A stretch of 64,000 bases of DNA from Porphyrobacter sp. CACIAM 03H1 (GCF_002215495.1 NZ_CP021378.1:2170764-2234763), one strand, 5' to 3'; positions 7,522 through 18,708 are shown, counted from the stretch's first letter. The notes: generated from the letters alone by a model not told the origin. Numbers and translations are program-made.

Positions 7522-9327
7522 ATGCCGACCTACACCGCGCCCACCCGCGACACGCGTTTCATCGTCAACGAGGTGCTCGACCTTGCCAGCTACGGCAACC
7601 TGCCGGGCTTCGAGAACGCCACTCCCGACATGATCGACACCGTCATCAACGAGGCCGGCAAGTTCTGCGCCGAGGTGCTCGCCCCGATCAACCAGGCGGG
7701 CGACGAGCATGGCTGCACCCGCCACGAGGACGGCTCGGTCACCACGCCTCCGGGCTTCAAGGAGGCCTATCAGGCCTATGTCGAAAGCGGTTGGGGCACG
7801 CTCGCCCAGCCCGAGGAATTCGGCGGGCAGGGGATGCCGCACGTGCTCGGCTTCGTGCTCGAGGAATACACCGGCACCGCTAACCAGGCCTTCGCCATGT
7901 ATCCCGGCCTCACCAACGGCGCGATCGCCGCGATCATCGCCAAGGGTTCGCAGGAGCAGAAGGAGACTTTCGTTCCCAAGATGATCTCGGGCGAGTGGTC
8001 GGGCACGATGAACCTCACCGAACCGCACTGCGGCACCGATCTCGGCATGATCCGCACCAAGGCCGTGCCGAACGGCGACGGCACCTATGCGATCACCGGC
8101 ACCAAGATCTTTATCTCGGCAGGCGAGCATGACCTCACCAGCAACATCATCCACCTGGTGCTGGCCAAGACCCCGGGCGCGCCGGATAGCACCAAGGGCA
8201 TCTCGCTCTTCATCGTGCCCAAGTTCCTGCTCGACGAGAACGGCAACCCGGGCCAGCGAAATGGCGTCACCTGCGGGTCGATCGAGAAGAAGATGGGCAT
8301 CCACGGCAACGCCACCTGCCTCCTCAATTACGACGGGGCGACCGGCTATCTCGTGGGCGAGGAGAACAAGGGCCTCGCCGCGATGTTCATTATGATGAAC
8401 GCCGCGCGTCTCGGCGTCGGCATCCAGGGCTATGCCCAGGCCGAGGTCGCCTACCAGAACGCGGTGAACTATGCGCTCGACCGTCGGCAGGGCCGCGCGT
8501 TGACCGGCCCGGCCGATCCCGAGGCCAAGGCCGATCCGATCTTCGTCCACCCCGACGTGCGCCGCATGCTGATGGACGCCAAGGTCTTCACCGAGGCGAT
8601 GCGGGCCCTGTGCCTGTGGGGCGCGCTCCAGGTCGATCTGACCCACAAGGCGCAGACCCCCGAGGAGCGCGAGACGGCCGATCTGCTGATCGGCCTGATG
8701 ACGCCGGTCATCAAGGGCTACGGCACCGACAAGGGCTACGACATCGCCAACAACATGCAGCAGGTGTTCGGCGGCCACGGCTATGTGCGCGAATGGGGCA
8801 TGGAGCAGTTCGTGCGCGATAGCCGCATCGCGATGATCTACGAAGGCGCCAACGGCGTGCAGGCGATGGACCTTTGCGGCCGCAAGCTGGCTGCCGGGGG
8901 CGGAAAGGCGATCCAGGCCTTCTTCGCGATGATCGACGAGGAAATCGCTGCCGCCAAGCAGGTCGACGAACTGAAAAGCGTCGCCGAGCGCCTCGAAAAG
9001 GCACTGGGCGAGCAGAAGGCGGCCACCATGTGGTTCATGCAGAACGCAATGGCGAACCCCAACCATCTCGGCGCGGGTGCGCATCACTACATGCACATCA
9101 TGGGCATCGTGACGCTCGGCTTCTTCTGGCTGAAGATGGCCAAGGTGGCGCTGGCGAAGCTCGCCGAAGGTTCGGACGACAAGGCCTTCTACGAGGCCAA
9201 GCTGGTCTCGGCCAACTACTACGCCGAACGTTTCCTGCCGGACGCGGGCGCACTGCGCCGCAAGCTCGAGGCGGGTAGCGAATACATGATGAAGCTTCCG
9301 GCCGAAGCCTTCGCGACCGCCGCGTAA
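7522..9327 (+). CDS. Acyl-CoA dehydrogenase with C-terminal extension (DmdC/FadE-like)
   Basis: FAD enzyme that introduces the alpha-beta double bond into acyl-CoA thioesters. At 601 residues it is the long form: N-terminal helical and middle beta domains (FAD-contacting [13 protein letters not shown]), catalytic C-terminal bundle with the probable base Glu at about 441 ([14 protein letters not shown]), then an extra roughly 130-residue domain found in DmdC-type 3-methylmercaptopropionyl-CoA dehydrogenases and related fatty acid enzymes. ATG 7522 is preferred over the adjacent GTG 7519 because AAGGGA lies 7 bases upstream. It probably belongs to the LiuR-like regulator's circuit. The actual substrate is open. 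Confidence 0.92.
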   Translation: MPTYTAPTRDTRFIVNEVLDLASYGNLPGFENATPDMIDTVINEAGKFCAEVLAPINQAGDEHGCTRHEDGSVTTPPGFKEAYQAYVESGWGTLAQPEEFGGQGMPHVLGFVLEEYTGTANQAFAMYPGLTNGAIAAIIAKGSQEQKETFVPKMISGEWSGTMNLTEPHCGTDLGMIRTKAVPNGDGTYAITGTKIFISAGEHDLTSNIIHLVLAKTPGAPDSTKGISLFIVPKFLLDENGNPGQRNGVTCGSIEKKMGIHGNATCLLNYDGATGYLVGEENKGLAAMFIMMNAARLGVGIQGYAQAEVAYQNAVNYALDRRQGRALTGPADPEAKADPIFVHPDVRRMLMDAKVFTEAMRALCLWGALQVDLTHKAQTPEERETADLLIGLMTPVIKGYGTDKGYDIANNMQQVFGGHGYVREWGMEQFVRDSRIAMIYEGANGVQAMDLCGRKLAAGGGKAIQAFFAMIDEEIAAAKQVDELKSVAERLEKALGEQKAATMWFMQNAMANPNHLGAGAHHYMHIMGIVTLGFFWLKMAKVALAKLAEGSDDKAFYEAKLVSANYYAERFLPDAGALRRKLEAGSEYMMKLPAEAFATAA

Positions 9328-9349
9328 GCTTCGCTCGCATCATCCAGGA

Positions 9350-9383
9350 AGGGCCGCCCTGCACGTCGCGGGGCGGCCCTTTT
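9350..9383 (+). terminator. Rho-independent terminator after the acyl-CoA dehydrogenase
   Basis: A 10 bp perfect GC-rich stem (AGGGCCGCCC at 9350-9359 with GGGCGGCCCT at 9371-9380) around an 11-base loop is followed by a T run (9380-9383). It lies 22 bases after the stop codon and separates this gene from the convergent M20-type gene, whose stop is just beyond. The minus-strand side lacks a clear T run. Confidence 0.85.
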
Positions 9384-9392
9384 CCTGTGCGC

Positions 9393-10898
9393 CTACTTTG
9401 CGGCCTCCTCGGCCAGCACATAGAGGTAGTCGACATAGGCCATCGTCGCCTGGTCGAGCCCATAGACCTTGGGATCGCTGCTCTCGATCAGGAACCATTC
9501 GTTGGGCGCATGGGCCCCGGCGCCGCGCCCCAGGCCGAATTGCGAGGCAGGCAGATTGAGCGGCGGGCCATTGAAGATCACGCCCGGCCAACTCCCCGCA
9601 TTGCGCGGTCGGATGGTATAGGGAACGCCCTGCTCGTCGAACAGCCGCTTCTGCGCGCGGATGAGGGCCGAGTCCTCGTCCGTCTCGTTCGGGCCATAGC
9701 CGCCCGAGACCGTCACCTGCACATCGTCGAAGCCGCGCTTGGCCAGATGCGCGCGCAGCTTGGAGACGGCCTCTGCCTTGGTCATCTTGGGAACGAGCCT
9801 GAATTCGAGCTTCGCCTCGGCACGGCCCGGCAGGACGGTCTTGCCGCCCTCGCCGGTATAGCCCGCGACGAGGCCCTGGATGTTGACAGTGGGCTGCGAA
9901 TAAAACCGTTCGAGGCTGGTGACGTAATCCTCGTCCCCGATCCAGCGCCCGACGCCGAGCGAGGTCTTCTCCTGCGCCTCGAGCCCGGGCTTCGCGCTCT
10001 CGGCGATCAGTTCCTTCTGGCGCGCGGTGAGCGGTTGCACGTTCTCGAACCACCCGTCGATCGCCGGGGTGTGGCCATCGTCCGCGACCAGCGTGTCGAG
10101 CGCCTTGACGAGCCGCCACGCCGGGTTCTCGATCCGCGCGTGGTTGGAGGAATGGACATCGGTCTTGGGATAGCGGTCGGAGGTCTCGCCGCCGACCACC
10201 AGCTGGAACTCGACCGCGCCCTTGGCCCCGAGCGTGATGGCGGCGCTGCCGTCCTTGGACTGGTTGGCGGCGGGGATGAACACACCGACCGCCTTTGATA
10301 GTGCCGCCTGCACCTCGGGCACGGCCACGACCTGATCGAAATGGGTCGAGGCCACTTCCTCCTCGCCCTCGGCGACGAGCACGAGGTTCACCGGCAGCTT
10401 GCGCCCGCTGGCCTGGATTGCCTTGATCGCGGCGAGGAAGGCCATTTCCGGCCCCTTCTGGTTGACCGCCCCGCGCCCGTAGAGGACGAGCCCCTCGCCC
10501 TCGCGCTGCTTGAGCGTTCCCTCGAGCGGGGGCGTGTCCCATTCTGCGGGATCGTACTGTTTCACGTCATACATGAAGTAGACGCCGACCGTGGTCTTCG
10601 CCCCGGCATCGAGCGTCGCGAAAACGGCGGGCACCCCGTCGGTGGGAATGATCTTCGCCTGCTGGAACCCGGCATCGAGCGCCAGCTTGCGCATGTATTC
10701 GGCGCCCTCCGGCGTCCCGCGCTTCTCGGCGGCGATGGTGGGGAGGGCGATCCAGTCCTTCAGCGCCTTCACGCTGGCGTCATGCTGCGCGGCGACGACC
10801 GCCTCGATTTTCGCGCGCTCGGGCGTCTCCGCCGCGAGCGGGGCCGCCATCAGGGCGATCACCGCCGCCATGCCCGATGCTGCCAATGGTCGTGTCAT
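9393..10898 (-). CDS. M20-family secreted hydrolase with altered metal-ligand residues
   Basis: A 501-residue exported protein of the M20 dipeptidase/carboxypeptidase family. The start is set at the Met opening a clean signal peptide (MTRPLAASGMAAVIALMAAPLAAE), with GAGAGAGG just upstream. The two-domain M20 layout is clear: VYFMYDVKQ, LYGRGAVNQKGPEM, AEGEEEVAS. However, the usual zinc ligand His in the first motif (HYDV or HxD) is Met, and the bridging Asp in the second (GxxDxKG) is Asn; the catalytic Glu pair is kept. Activity as a classical di-zinc peptidase is therefore doubtful. A second M20 gene with intact motifs lies divergent at 11.6 kb. Confidence 0.85.
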   Translation of the reverse strand: MTRPLAASGMAAVIALMAAPLAAETPERAKIEAVVAAQHDASVKALKDWIALPTIAAEKRGTPEGAEYMRKLALDAGFQQAKIIPTDGVPAVFATLDAGAKTTVGVYFMYDVKQYDPAEWDTPPLEGTLKQREGEGLVLYGRGAVNQKGPEMAFLAAIKAIQASGRKLPVNLVLVAEGEEEVASTHFDQVVAVPEVQAALSKAVGVFIPAANQSKDGSAAITLGAKGAVEFQLVVGGETSDRYPKTDVHSSNHARIENPAWRLVKALDTLVADDGHTPAIDGWFENVQPLTARQKELIAESAKPGLEAQEKTSLGVGRWIGDEDYVTSLERFYSQPTVNIQGLVAGYTGEGGKTVLPGRAEAKLEFRLVPKMTKAEAVSKLRAHLAKRGFDDVQVTVSGGYGPNETDEDSALIRAQKRLFDEQGVPYTIRPRNAGSWPGVIFNGPPLNLPASQFGLGRGAGAHAPNEWFLIESSDPKVYGLDQATMAYVDYLYVLAEEAAK

Positions 10899-10972
10899 GC
10901 CCTCTCTCCCTGTCCGTGACAGCGCGAGAGGTATCAGGCGAACGGCGTTTCGCAACGGCCTTTGTGACAGGC

Positions 10973-11455
10973 CTAGTCGAGCCGCCCCATCATCCGCTGC
11001 GATCCGGCCTTGATCTTGAGGTTCTGGGCGGCGGCGGCGGGACGTTCCCACATGCTCGCCGATCGGGCAGAGGCGACGCGCGGCCGGGCAGGCGGGGTAG
11101 GGCGAGGGGCGGCAGGTTCGGGTTCCGCCTCGCCCTGCGGCTCAGGCTCCGGCTCGGGAGCGGCGGCAACCGGCGCGGCCTGCTGTTCGAGGGCGGGTTG
11201 GGCAGGCGCAGGGGCGGGTGCCTGTGCGACGGCCGGCGGAGGGGCCGCGGGCGCGGACGCGGCGCTTTCGTCCCCTCCGGCAAGCCCGGCGAGGATCTTC
11301 TCGGCCACTTCCTCGATCGAACCGACCACCAGCAGCGGCTGACCGCCGACGATCCCGACATTGGTCTGCCCGTTCTCCGCCGTGCGCAGCCATGCCACGT
11401 TGGAGGCCACAACGAGATAGTTGCCGCCACGCGATTCGAGCTTGATGAACTTCAT
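10973..11455 (-). CDS. Small protein with conserved N-terminus and Pro/Ala-rich tail
   Basis: A 160-residue protein of unknown function. The first 57 residues (MKFIKLESRGGNYLVVASNV...VVGSIEEVAEKILAGL) look like a compact folded domain, reminiscent in spacing of FlbD-like small proteins, though the resemblance is weak. Residues 60-125 are low-complexity Ala/Pro/Glu, and the C-terminus is basic (ASARSASMWERPAAAAQNLKIKAGSQRMMGRLD). No signal peptide or membrane segment is visible. It is divergent from the M20 gene at 11649 and lies behind the start of the M20 gene at 10898. Confidence 0.7.
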   Translation of the reverse strand: MKFIKLESRGGNYLVVASNVAWLRTAENGQTNVGIVGGQPLLVVGSIEEVAEKILAGLAGGDESAASAPAAPPPAVAQAPAPAPAQPALEQQAAPVAAAPEPEPEPQGEAEPEPAAPRPTPPARPRVASARSASMWERPAAAAQNLKIKAGSQRMMGRLD

Positions 11456-11648
11456 GCCTGTGCGTTTCCGGCCTCTGGCGGCGATTGGCCGCCGATTGAT
11501 CCGCAGACATAGGCCCAAGCGGTTTAGCAAAGGGTTTATCCGGACGCGCTTTTCCGCCGGAGGGCCCAACGGCCGCGTGCCGAAAGGGGCTGGCCAGCAC
11601 GGGCGCGATAAGCCAGAGCCGCGTTCGGAGACAAAGGGAGACGGAGCA

Positions 11649-12920
11649 ATGGCACGGACATGGATCGCCCTCGCGGCAGCGCTGGCGGCAACGACGCTCG
11701 CACCTCCCGCGCCGCTCGCCGCCGCGCCGGTGGAGGCGGGCCAGCTATCCGAGTCGCTCAAGACCCAGCTCGATGCGCAGTATGACCGGATCATCGCCGA
11801 TCTGATCCGCATCACCGAAACCCCCGCGCCCCCGTTCAAGGAAGAGAAGCGCGCCGCGCTTTTCGCCCAGATGCTGCGCGATGCGGGCCTTACCGACGTA
11901 ACCATCGACGAGGAGGGCAATGTCCTAGCGCTGCGCCCGGGCCGGACCGATGCCCCTGCGCTGGTCGTCTCGGCCCACCTCGACACGGTCTTTCCCGAGG
12001 GCACTCCGATCAAGGTGACGCGCGAAGGCGATCGTCTGCTGGCGCCCGGCATCGGTGACGACAGCCTCGGCCTCGCCTCGATCGTCGCCTGGGTGCGCGT
12101 GCTGGAGGCCAACCGCATCGTCACGCGCCAGCCCGTCCTGTTCGTCGGCACGGTGGGCGAGGAAGGGGCGGGCGACCTGCGCGGGGTGCGCCACCTGTTC
12201 ACCAAGGGCGCCTGGAAGGACCGCATCGGGGCGTTCCTCTCAGTCGACAATGCCGATGCGGCGCGGGTGGTCCACGCCGCTGTCGGCTCGCGCCGTTACC
12301 GGCTCGGCTTCAAGGGGCCGGGCGGGCACAGCTACGGCGCCTTCGGGATCGTAAACCCGATGGCCGCGATGGCCGAGGCGGTGCGCGGGATCTACGCGAT
12401 CAAGGTCCCCGCCGAACCGAAGACCACCTATGCCGCCAGCGTCGTCAGCGGCGGCACATCGGTCAATGCGATACCCGATCTCGTCACGCTCGAGGTCGAC
12501 ATGCGCTCGCCCGACCCGGCGGCGCTGCGCCAGCTCGAGGCCGACCTGATGGCCGCGGTCGAGGCCGGGGTCGCAGCGGAAAATGCCGCCCGCTCGGTGC
12601 GGAGCGGGGCCATCAGTGTGGAGCCGCAACTGATCGGCGATCGCCCGGCCGGCACGACCCCGCCCGATCATCCGCTGGTGCGCGACGCGCTCGCGGCCTC
12701 GAAAGCGGCGGGCTTCGCGGCAAGGCTCGACGAATCCTCGACCGACGCCAACATCCCGATGAGCCTCGGCATCCCGGCGCTCACCATCGGCACCGGCGCG
12801 GGAGGCGGGCGGACTCACAGCATCGAGGAATATCTCGAGACCGAGCGTCAGCGGTTCGTCGCGGGGGTGTCGGTGGGGCTTGCGATCATCCTCGCCCAGA
12901 CAGGCGCCGAGGCGCGCTGA
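11649..12920 (+). CDS. M20-family secreted peptidase
   Basis: A 423-residue exported metallopeptidase. A signal peptide (MARTWIALAAALAATTLAPPAPLAA) is followed by a standard M20 catalytic domain: SAHLDTVFP with the first His/Asp pair, GIGDDSLGL with the bridging Asp, VGTVGEEGAG with the Glu pair, and a late His in THSIEEYLE. A lid/dimerisation domain lies between GPGGHSYGAFG and the end. GGGAG-like Shine-Dalgarno sequence is 8 bases before ATG 11649; upstream in-frame codons have no support. All metal ligands are present, unlike the paralogue at 9.4-10.9 kb. Substrates are probably small peptides. Confidence 0.9.
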   Translation: MARTWIALAAALAATTLAPPAPLAAAPVEAGQLSESLKTQLDAQYDRIIADLIRITETPAPPFKEEKRAALFAQMLRDAGLTDVTIDEEGNVLALRPGRTDAPALVVSAHLDTVFPEGTPIKVTREGDRLLAPGIGDDSLGLASIVAWVRVLEANRIVTRQPVLFVGTVGEEGAGDLRGVRHLFTKGAWKDRIGAFLSVDNADAARVVHAAVGSRRYRLGFKGPGGHSYGAFGIVNPMAAMAEAVRGIYAIKVPAEPKTTYAASVVSGGTSVNAIPDLVTLEVDMRSPDPAALRQLEADLMAAVEAGVAAENAARSVRSGAISVEPQLIGDRPAGTTPPDHPLVRDALAASKAAGFAARLDESSTDANIPMSLGIPALTIGTGAGGGRTHSIEEYLETERQRFVAGVSVGLAIILAQTGAEAR

Positions 12921-12927
12921 GGGCCGA

Positions 12928-13625
12928 TCAGCGCGGCGCGACCTCGTCGATCAGCCCCATCAGCGCGCGCCATGACTGGGCGTCGGCGAGCGGGTGATAG
13001 GCGGGGTTCGGCGTGTGGGCAGGGGTGAGCGGGTTGGTGAAGCCGTGCTCGACCCCCGCGAAGGACAGGAAGTGCCAGTCGGCACCGACCCGGTCCATCT
13101 CCTCCCAGAAGGCGATCACGTCGGCGCGCGGAACGAGCGAATCGGCGTCTCCGTGACAGACCAGCAGGCGCGGCACGATCGGTGCGGTGGCGGGCAGGGG
13201 CGTGGCAAGCAGACCGTGAAAGCTCGCCGCGAGCGCGAAGTCGGCCCCGTCGCGCGCAAGTTCGAGCACCGCCATTCCGCCGAGGCAGAAGCCGATCGCG
13301 ATCTGCGGGATGCCGGGTGCGGCCCCGCCCAGTGCAGCCAGCGTCGCCCGCAGCCTTCGGCGCATCGCGAGCGGATCGGCCCGCAGCCGCTCCATCGCGG
13401 CAAAGGCGCTTTGTGCGTCGTGCGGCGCATCGGGACCGTAGAAGTCGCCGACCAGCGCAAGGCACCCCGCCTCGGCGAGCGCCTGCGCCTTGGCCTCGAC
13501 GCCCGGCGAGGTGTTGATGAAGGTCGGAAACACCGCCACCGCCGCTCGCGCCGGACCGGCCGGACGGGCCAGCCACCCGGTCAGCGGCGTGGGCCCGTCG
13601 GCATAACCGAGGCGTTCGAGCGCGC

Positions 13626-13629
<4 letters not shown>
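12928..13629 (-). CDS. Dienelactone hydrolase family protein
   Basis: Alpha/beta-hydrolase of 233 residues. The nucleophile elbow is GFCLGG, with Cys as in dienelactone hydrolases; the Asp is in [10 protein letters not shown] and the His in GVEHGFTNP. It is the third gene of an operon with an MFS transporter and cysK: its ATG overlaps the cysK stop (13626-13629). The name reflects family only; many such enzymes are general carboxyl esterases. It has no signal peptide, so it acts in the cytoplasm. Confidence 0.88.
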
Positions 13630-14542
<913 letters not shown>

Positions 14543-14546
<4 letters not shown>

Positions 14547-15808
14547 GTCGATACCTCTCTCTTGAGCTCCTGCGGCTCGAAGCTGCGGGCGCGGCGCAGT
14601 TCGGGGAAGTACCACGCCCATACCAGTGTCACGAATATCGCACCGGCCCCGCCGAATACAACCGCACCGACTGCGCCGAGCAGCGCGGCGGCAAGGCCCG
14701 ACTGCATCTCGCCGAGTTCGTTCGAGGCCGAGATGGCGAGGCCAGAGATCGCAGAGACCCGCCCGCGCCGGTCATCGGGCGTGAACAGCTGCACGAGCGA
14801 GCTGCGGATGAACACCGAGACCATGTCGACCGCGCCCATCATCGCGAGGATCGCCAGCGACAGGACGAAGTGGCGGGAGAAGGCAAAGACGATGGTGAGT
14901 GCCCCGAAGGCCGCGACCGCCCAGAGCATCTTCATTCCCACCTCGCGCTGTAGCGGGCGGAAGGACAGCCACAGCGAAACGCTCGCCGCGCCGAGGGCAG
15001 GGGCGGCGCGCATCAGGCCGAGGCCCTCGGGCCCGACGAACAGGATGTCGCGCGCAAAGACCGGCAGCAGCGCGGTGGCGCCCGCCAGCAGCACCGCGAA
15101 CAGATCGAGCGTGATGCAGCCGAGCAGGAACCGCTCGCGCCAGACATAGACCAGCCCGTCGATGATCTGGCGCAGCGGCTTAAGCGGCGGGCCCTCGTGG
15201 GTGGCCCGCACCGGGCGAACGGTGAGGATCAGCAGCATCGAGCAGCAAAGCAGCCCGGCCGACAGCGCGTGGGGAAGCCACGCGGCGCTGGCGAAGATGA
15301 GGCCGCCCACCGCAGGGCCGGCGACGCTCGCACTCTGCCACGCGATCGAGGACAGGGCGATGGCACGCGGCAGCAAGGCAGGCGGCACGATATTGGGCGC
15401 GATGGCGCTCATCGAGGGGCCGAGGAATATCCGCGCAGCGCCATGAGCGGCGGCGAGGGCGAACAGGATCGGGAGGTTGAGCGCATCGGCCCATGTGATC
15501 AGCGCCAGCACCGCTGCCACGCAGCCGTCGATCCCGTTTGCGAACGCCGCGACATGGCGGCGGTCGAACCGGTCGGCCGCCAGACCCGCAAGGGGCGTCA
15601 GCAGGAACAGGGGGACGAATTGCGCCAGCCCCAGCAGGCCGAGCTGGAACGAGGCCTCGGCCACGCTCATCCCGTAATCGTCGCGCGCGACGGCGTAGAG
15701 CTGGTAGCCGAGCAGCACCACCATCGACATGGTGGCGAACACGCCCATGAAGCGCGCGAGCCAGTAGCGCCGGTAATCACCGATCTGGAGCGGGGAGGCA
15801 GGTTCCAT
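14543..15808 (-). CDS. MFS transporter, EntS/MFS_3-like
   Basis: Inner-membrane permease of 421 residues with about 12 hydrophobic helices. It starts [20 protein letters not shown], the short amphipathic lead-in typical of EntS-type exporters, and has the loop motif [14 protein letters not shown] between helices 2 and 3. It is the first gene of an operon with cysK and a dienelactone-hydrolase-like gene (ATGA overlap with cysK). Efflux of cysteine, O-acetylserine or a toxic organic compound would fit the neighbours but is inference only. Confidence 0.85.
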
Positions 15809-15877
15809 CGTCAGCGCGCCATGGCAGGCGGCGAGGTCCCTGCCAAGCAGGTGAAACTTGCGCTCGGTAAGGCTGGC

Positions 15878-16246
15878 CTATCGCGGCCGGCGCAGGCGGG
15901 GGTTAGGCTGGAGCTGGTCGATGATCGCGAGGAAATCGTCGAGCCGGATGATCCGCTCGAACTGGAAGCCCGCACGGGTGTCGCGAGTCCAGATGACATA
16001 GGCCTCGATCCGGCCGACGATGGGCAGGCGGATGATGATGCGATCGCCGCGCTGAAGCTGGCGCGCATCGTCGACCATGAAGCCGTGGGCGGACAAGTTG
16101 CAGATGTGCAGATGCAGGTCGCCGTGCACGAAGTGCTCGACGATCGCCGGGAAATCGACCGGATGCCGCGCCGCGCGCCGCAGATCGGTCACACTCAGGT
16201 TAGCTCCACCCGCCACGCGCTGCGATCCTTCCCTCCGCTTGGTCAC
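15878..16246 (-). CDS. PilZ-domain protein (probable c-di-GMP receptor)
   Basis: A 122-residue single-domain protein. It has the complete PilZ signature: arginines at 23 and 27 (RRAARHP) and, 23 residues later, NLSAHG (N50-x-S-x-x-G55). Those residues bind cyclic di-GMP in characterised members. No further output domain is present, so it would act by protein-protein contact. The alternative start codon is uncertain, since the first 18 residues are not conserved. It stands alone between tyrS and the MFS-cysK operon. Confidence 0.88.
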   Translation of the reverse strand: MTKRREGSQRVAGGANLSVTDLRRAARHPVDFPAIVEHFVHGDLHLHICNLSAHGFMVDDARQLQRGDRIIIRLPIVGRIEAYVIWTRDTRAGFQFERIIRLDDFLAIIDQLQPNPRLRRPR

Positions 16247-16296
16247 GGAGAAGGGGATGCCGCAGAAAGCCTGACAATTGGTAAAGGACGCGCTCC

Positions 16297-17526
16297 TCAG
16301 CGGTGGACGAGCGCGTGACGCTTCTTGCCGAGGCTGAGGCGCAGGGTCTGGCCATCGGCGGGCAGGACCAGCAGCGCGGGATCGGTGACGGTCTCGCCGT
16401 CGAGCTTGACCGCGCCCTCGGCAAGCTTGCGCTTCGCCTCGCCGTTGGAGGCGGTGAGGCCGATCTCGGTCAAGAGCGCTGCAAGGCGCATCCCCTCCGG
16501 GCCGGTGGCAAGGCTCGGCAGATCCTCGCCCGCGCCGCTCCCGGCAAAGGTTTCGCGCGCCGTCGCTTCGGCCCGCGTCGCCGCCTCCGCACCGCGCACC
16601 AGCCTCGTCACCTCGTTCGCGAGCACCACCTTGGCGCTGTTTATCTCAGCGCCTTCAAGGGCTTCGAGACGCTTTATCTCATCGAGAGGTAAGTCGGTGA
16701 ACAGCCGCAGGAAGCGGCCGACATCGCGGTCGTCGACGTTGCGCCAGTATTGCCAGAAGTCGTAGGCGGGGAGGCTGTCCTCGTTGAGCCACACCGCGCC
16801 TGCCGCCGTCTTGCCCATCTTCGCGCCGTCGGCCGTGGTCAGCAGGGGAGTGGTCAGGCCGAACAGCTCGGTCCCGTCCATGCGCCGGCCGAGCTCGATC
16901 CCGTTGACGATATTGCCCCACTGGTCGGAGCCGCCCATCTGCAACCGCACGCCAAGTTCACGGCTCAAGTGCCTGAAATCGTACCCTTGGAGGATCATGT
17001 AGTTGAATTCGAGGAAGGTCATCGGCTGCTCGCGCTCGAGCCGCAGACGGACCGAATCGAAGGTCAGCATCCGGTTGATGGTGAAATGGGTGCCGACCTG
17101 CTGGAGCAATTCGATGTAGCCGAGCTGGCCCAGCCAGTCGTGATTGTTGACCATCACCGCATCGGTCGGGCCGTCACCGAATTTCAGCAGCTTGTCGAAC
17201 ACCGTGAAAATCGAGCGGATGTTGGCCTCGATGGTCTCGTCGGTCAGCATCTTGCGGCTCTCGTCGCGCCCCGTGGGGTCGCCGATCCGCGTGGTGCCGC
17301 CGCCCATCACCACCACCGGCTTGTGCCCGGCCTGCTGCAGGCGGCGCAGCATCATGATCTGCACAAGGCTGCCGATATGGAGCGAGGGCGCGGTGGCATC
17401 GAATCCGATATAGCCCGGCACGATCTGCCTGGCCGCAAGGGCATCGAGCCCCGCCGCATCGGTCAGCTGGTGGATGTAGCCGCGCTCGTCGAGCAGGCGC
17501 AAAAGGGCGGATTCGTAGGTGCTCAT
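16297..17526 (-). CDS. tyrS: Tyrosyl-tRNA synthetase
   Basis: Class I aminoacyl-tRNA synthetase charging tRNA-Tyr. The 409 residues hold the HIGS motif (H50-IGSL), the tyrosine-binding and DQWGN region ([15 protein letters not shown]), the KMSKS counterpart AKMGKT near 232, and a C-terminal S4 RNA-binding domain ([26 protein letters not shown]). Length and motif spacing are those of the TyrRS form with KMSKS varied to KMGKT. It is transcribed alone, convergent with nothing and divergent from the DOMON-like gene. Confidence 0.97.
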   Translation of the reverse strand: MSTYESALLRLLDERGYIHQLTDAAGLDALAARQIVPGYIGFDATAPSLHIGSLVQIMMLRRLQQAGHKPVVVMGGGTTRIGDPTGRDESRKMLTDETIEANIRSIFTVFDKLLKFGDGPTDAVMVNNHDWLGQLGYIELLQQVGTHFTINRMLTFDSVRLRLEREQPMTFLEFNYMILQGYDFRHLSRELGVRLQMGGSDQWGNIVNGIELGRRMDGTELFGLTTPLLTTADGAKMGKTAAGAVWLNEDSLPAYDFWQYWRNVDDRDVGRFLRLFTDLPLDEIKRLEALEGAEINSAKVVLANEVTRLVRGAEAATRAEATARETFAGSGAGEDLPSLATGPEGMRLAALLTEIGLTASNGEAKRKLAEGAVKLDGETVTDPALLVLPADGQTLRLSLGKKRHALVHR

Positions 17527-17603
17527 GGCGCGCGGCCCTACCAGCGCAAGGGCGCGGCGGGAAGTGTCTTGCCCGCCGCCAGCGCGCGAGGCATTGAGGG
17601 TCG

Positions 17604-18119
17604 ATGCACCCCTTGATGCTCCACCAGACCTGCGATCTCGGCCCTGTCCGCGCGGTCACCGCCGCCATTTCGCCCACCCCGCAGGGCTGCGAGGCCGAAT
17701 TCCGGCTCGAGGGGCATATCCCCTCGATCGTGGTGCCGGCCCCGACCACGCCCGCCCGGCGCGACAATCTGTGGAAGACCACCTGCTTCGAGATCTTCTG
17801 GCAGCCCCTCGGCGACACCTGGTATCGCGAGTTCAACCTCTCGCCCTCCGGCCAATGGGCGGCCTACGACTTCGATTCCTTCCGCGAAGGGATGCGCGAT
17901 GCGCCGGTCGAGGCGATCGCCGTCGCCTGTTCGCATGACGACGGGGCTCTGGTGCTGAAGGCCAGCATCGCCGCGAGCCTGCCCGATCCCGCGCAGGTCG
18001 CGCTCAACGCGATCGTCGAGCATCCGGACGGCAGCCTGCAATTCTGGGCGCTTGCCTTCCCGCCCGGCAAGCCCGAGTTCCACTCCGAGGCCTGCCGCGC
18101 GATCATCGTCGAACGCTAG
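17604..18119 (+). CDS. DOMON-like domain protein
   Basis: A 171-residue soluble protein predicted to be mostly beta. The segments [41 protein letters not shown] and [13 protein letters not shown] are those of the DOMON-like (carbohydrate-binding-like) family found beside murein-related genes in sphingomonads. No signal peptide or membrane segment is seen. The function is unknown; a sugar- or heme-binding fold is the family inference. Its stop overlaps that of the convergent tspO gene by 4 bases. The DUF1343/NamZ gene close by could mean a cell-wall sugar context. Confidence 0.75.
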   Translation: MHPLMLHQTCDLGPVRAVTAAISPTPQGCEAEFRLEGHIPSIVVPAPTTPARRDNLWKTTCFEIFWQPLGDTWYREFNLSPSGQWAAYDFDSFREGMRDAPVEAIAVACSHDDGALVLKASIAASLPDPAQVALNAIVEHPDGSLQFWALAFPPGKPEFHSEACRAIIVER

Positions 18120-18619
18120 GGCGCGGTCGCGGCGCGGCCGAAGGGGCGGTTGAGCTGCACGATCTTCGCGTTGAGCACGAAGGCGAAGCTCACCCAGACG
18201 AAATAGGGCACGTTGAGCCAGCCCGCGAAACTGTCTCCCGCGAGGCGGGGAAGCACCACCATCAGCGCCGTCACCGAAAGCCACAGCAGCACGTTCTCGG
18301 CCAGCGCCCAGTCGGGTCGGCGCAGCTTGAAGAACAGCGGCGACCACAGGAAGTGGAGCACGAAATTGACGATGAACAGCGCCCAGACGCCCATGCGCGC
18401 CTCGGGAGAGGGCGCCTGCGTGAGGCCGATGTAGAAGCTCCACCCCGCAAGGCCGAGGATCACCGTCCATGCGGGGCCGAACAGCCAGTCGGGCGGCTGC
18501 CACGGCGGCTTGCGAAGGTCGCGATACCATTGCCCGATTTCGGTCAGCGCGCCGCCCGCGCCGCCGAGAATGATCGCCCATCCGGCGGCGATGGCGGCGG
18601 CTGTCCAGTCGATGTCCAT
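18116..18619 (-). CDS. tspO: TspO/MBR family tryptophan-rich sensory protein
   Basis: Five-helix membrane protein of 167 residues. The family signatures KPPWQPPDWLFGPAWTVIL and FVLHFLWSPLFFKLRRPDWAL are intact, including the Trp and Pro residues that shape the tetrapyrrole/cholesterol pocket. In alphaproteobacteria such as Rhodobacter, TspO binds porphyrins and tunes photosynthesis or stress gene expression. Whether this organism is phototrophic cannot be told from the window. It is convergent with the DOMON-like gene. Confidence 0.9.
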   Translation of the reverse strand: MDIDWTAAAIAAGWAIILGGAGGALTEIGQWYRDLRKPPWQPPDWLFGPAWTVILGLAGWSFYIGLTQAPSPEARMGVWALFIVNFVLHFLWSPLFFKLRRPDWALAENVLLWLSVTALMVVLPRLAGDSFAGWLNVPYFVWVSFAFVLNAKIVQLNRPFGRAATAP

Positions 18620-18708
18620 GCCACCCTAACGGTGGCGGGGGCGGCAATGTTCCCGGGGGCCTCGCGAGGCATTGCCTTTGCGCGCGGGCTGTTCCAACGC
18701 TGGCGGCC

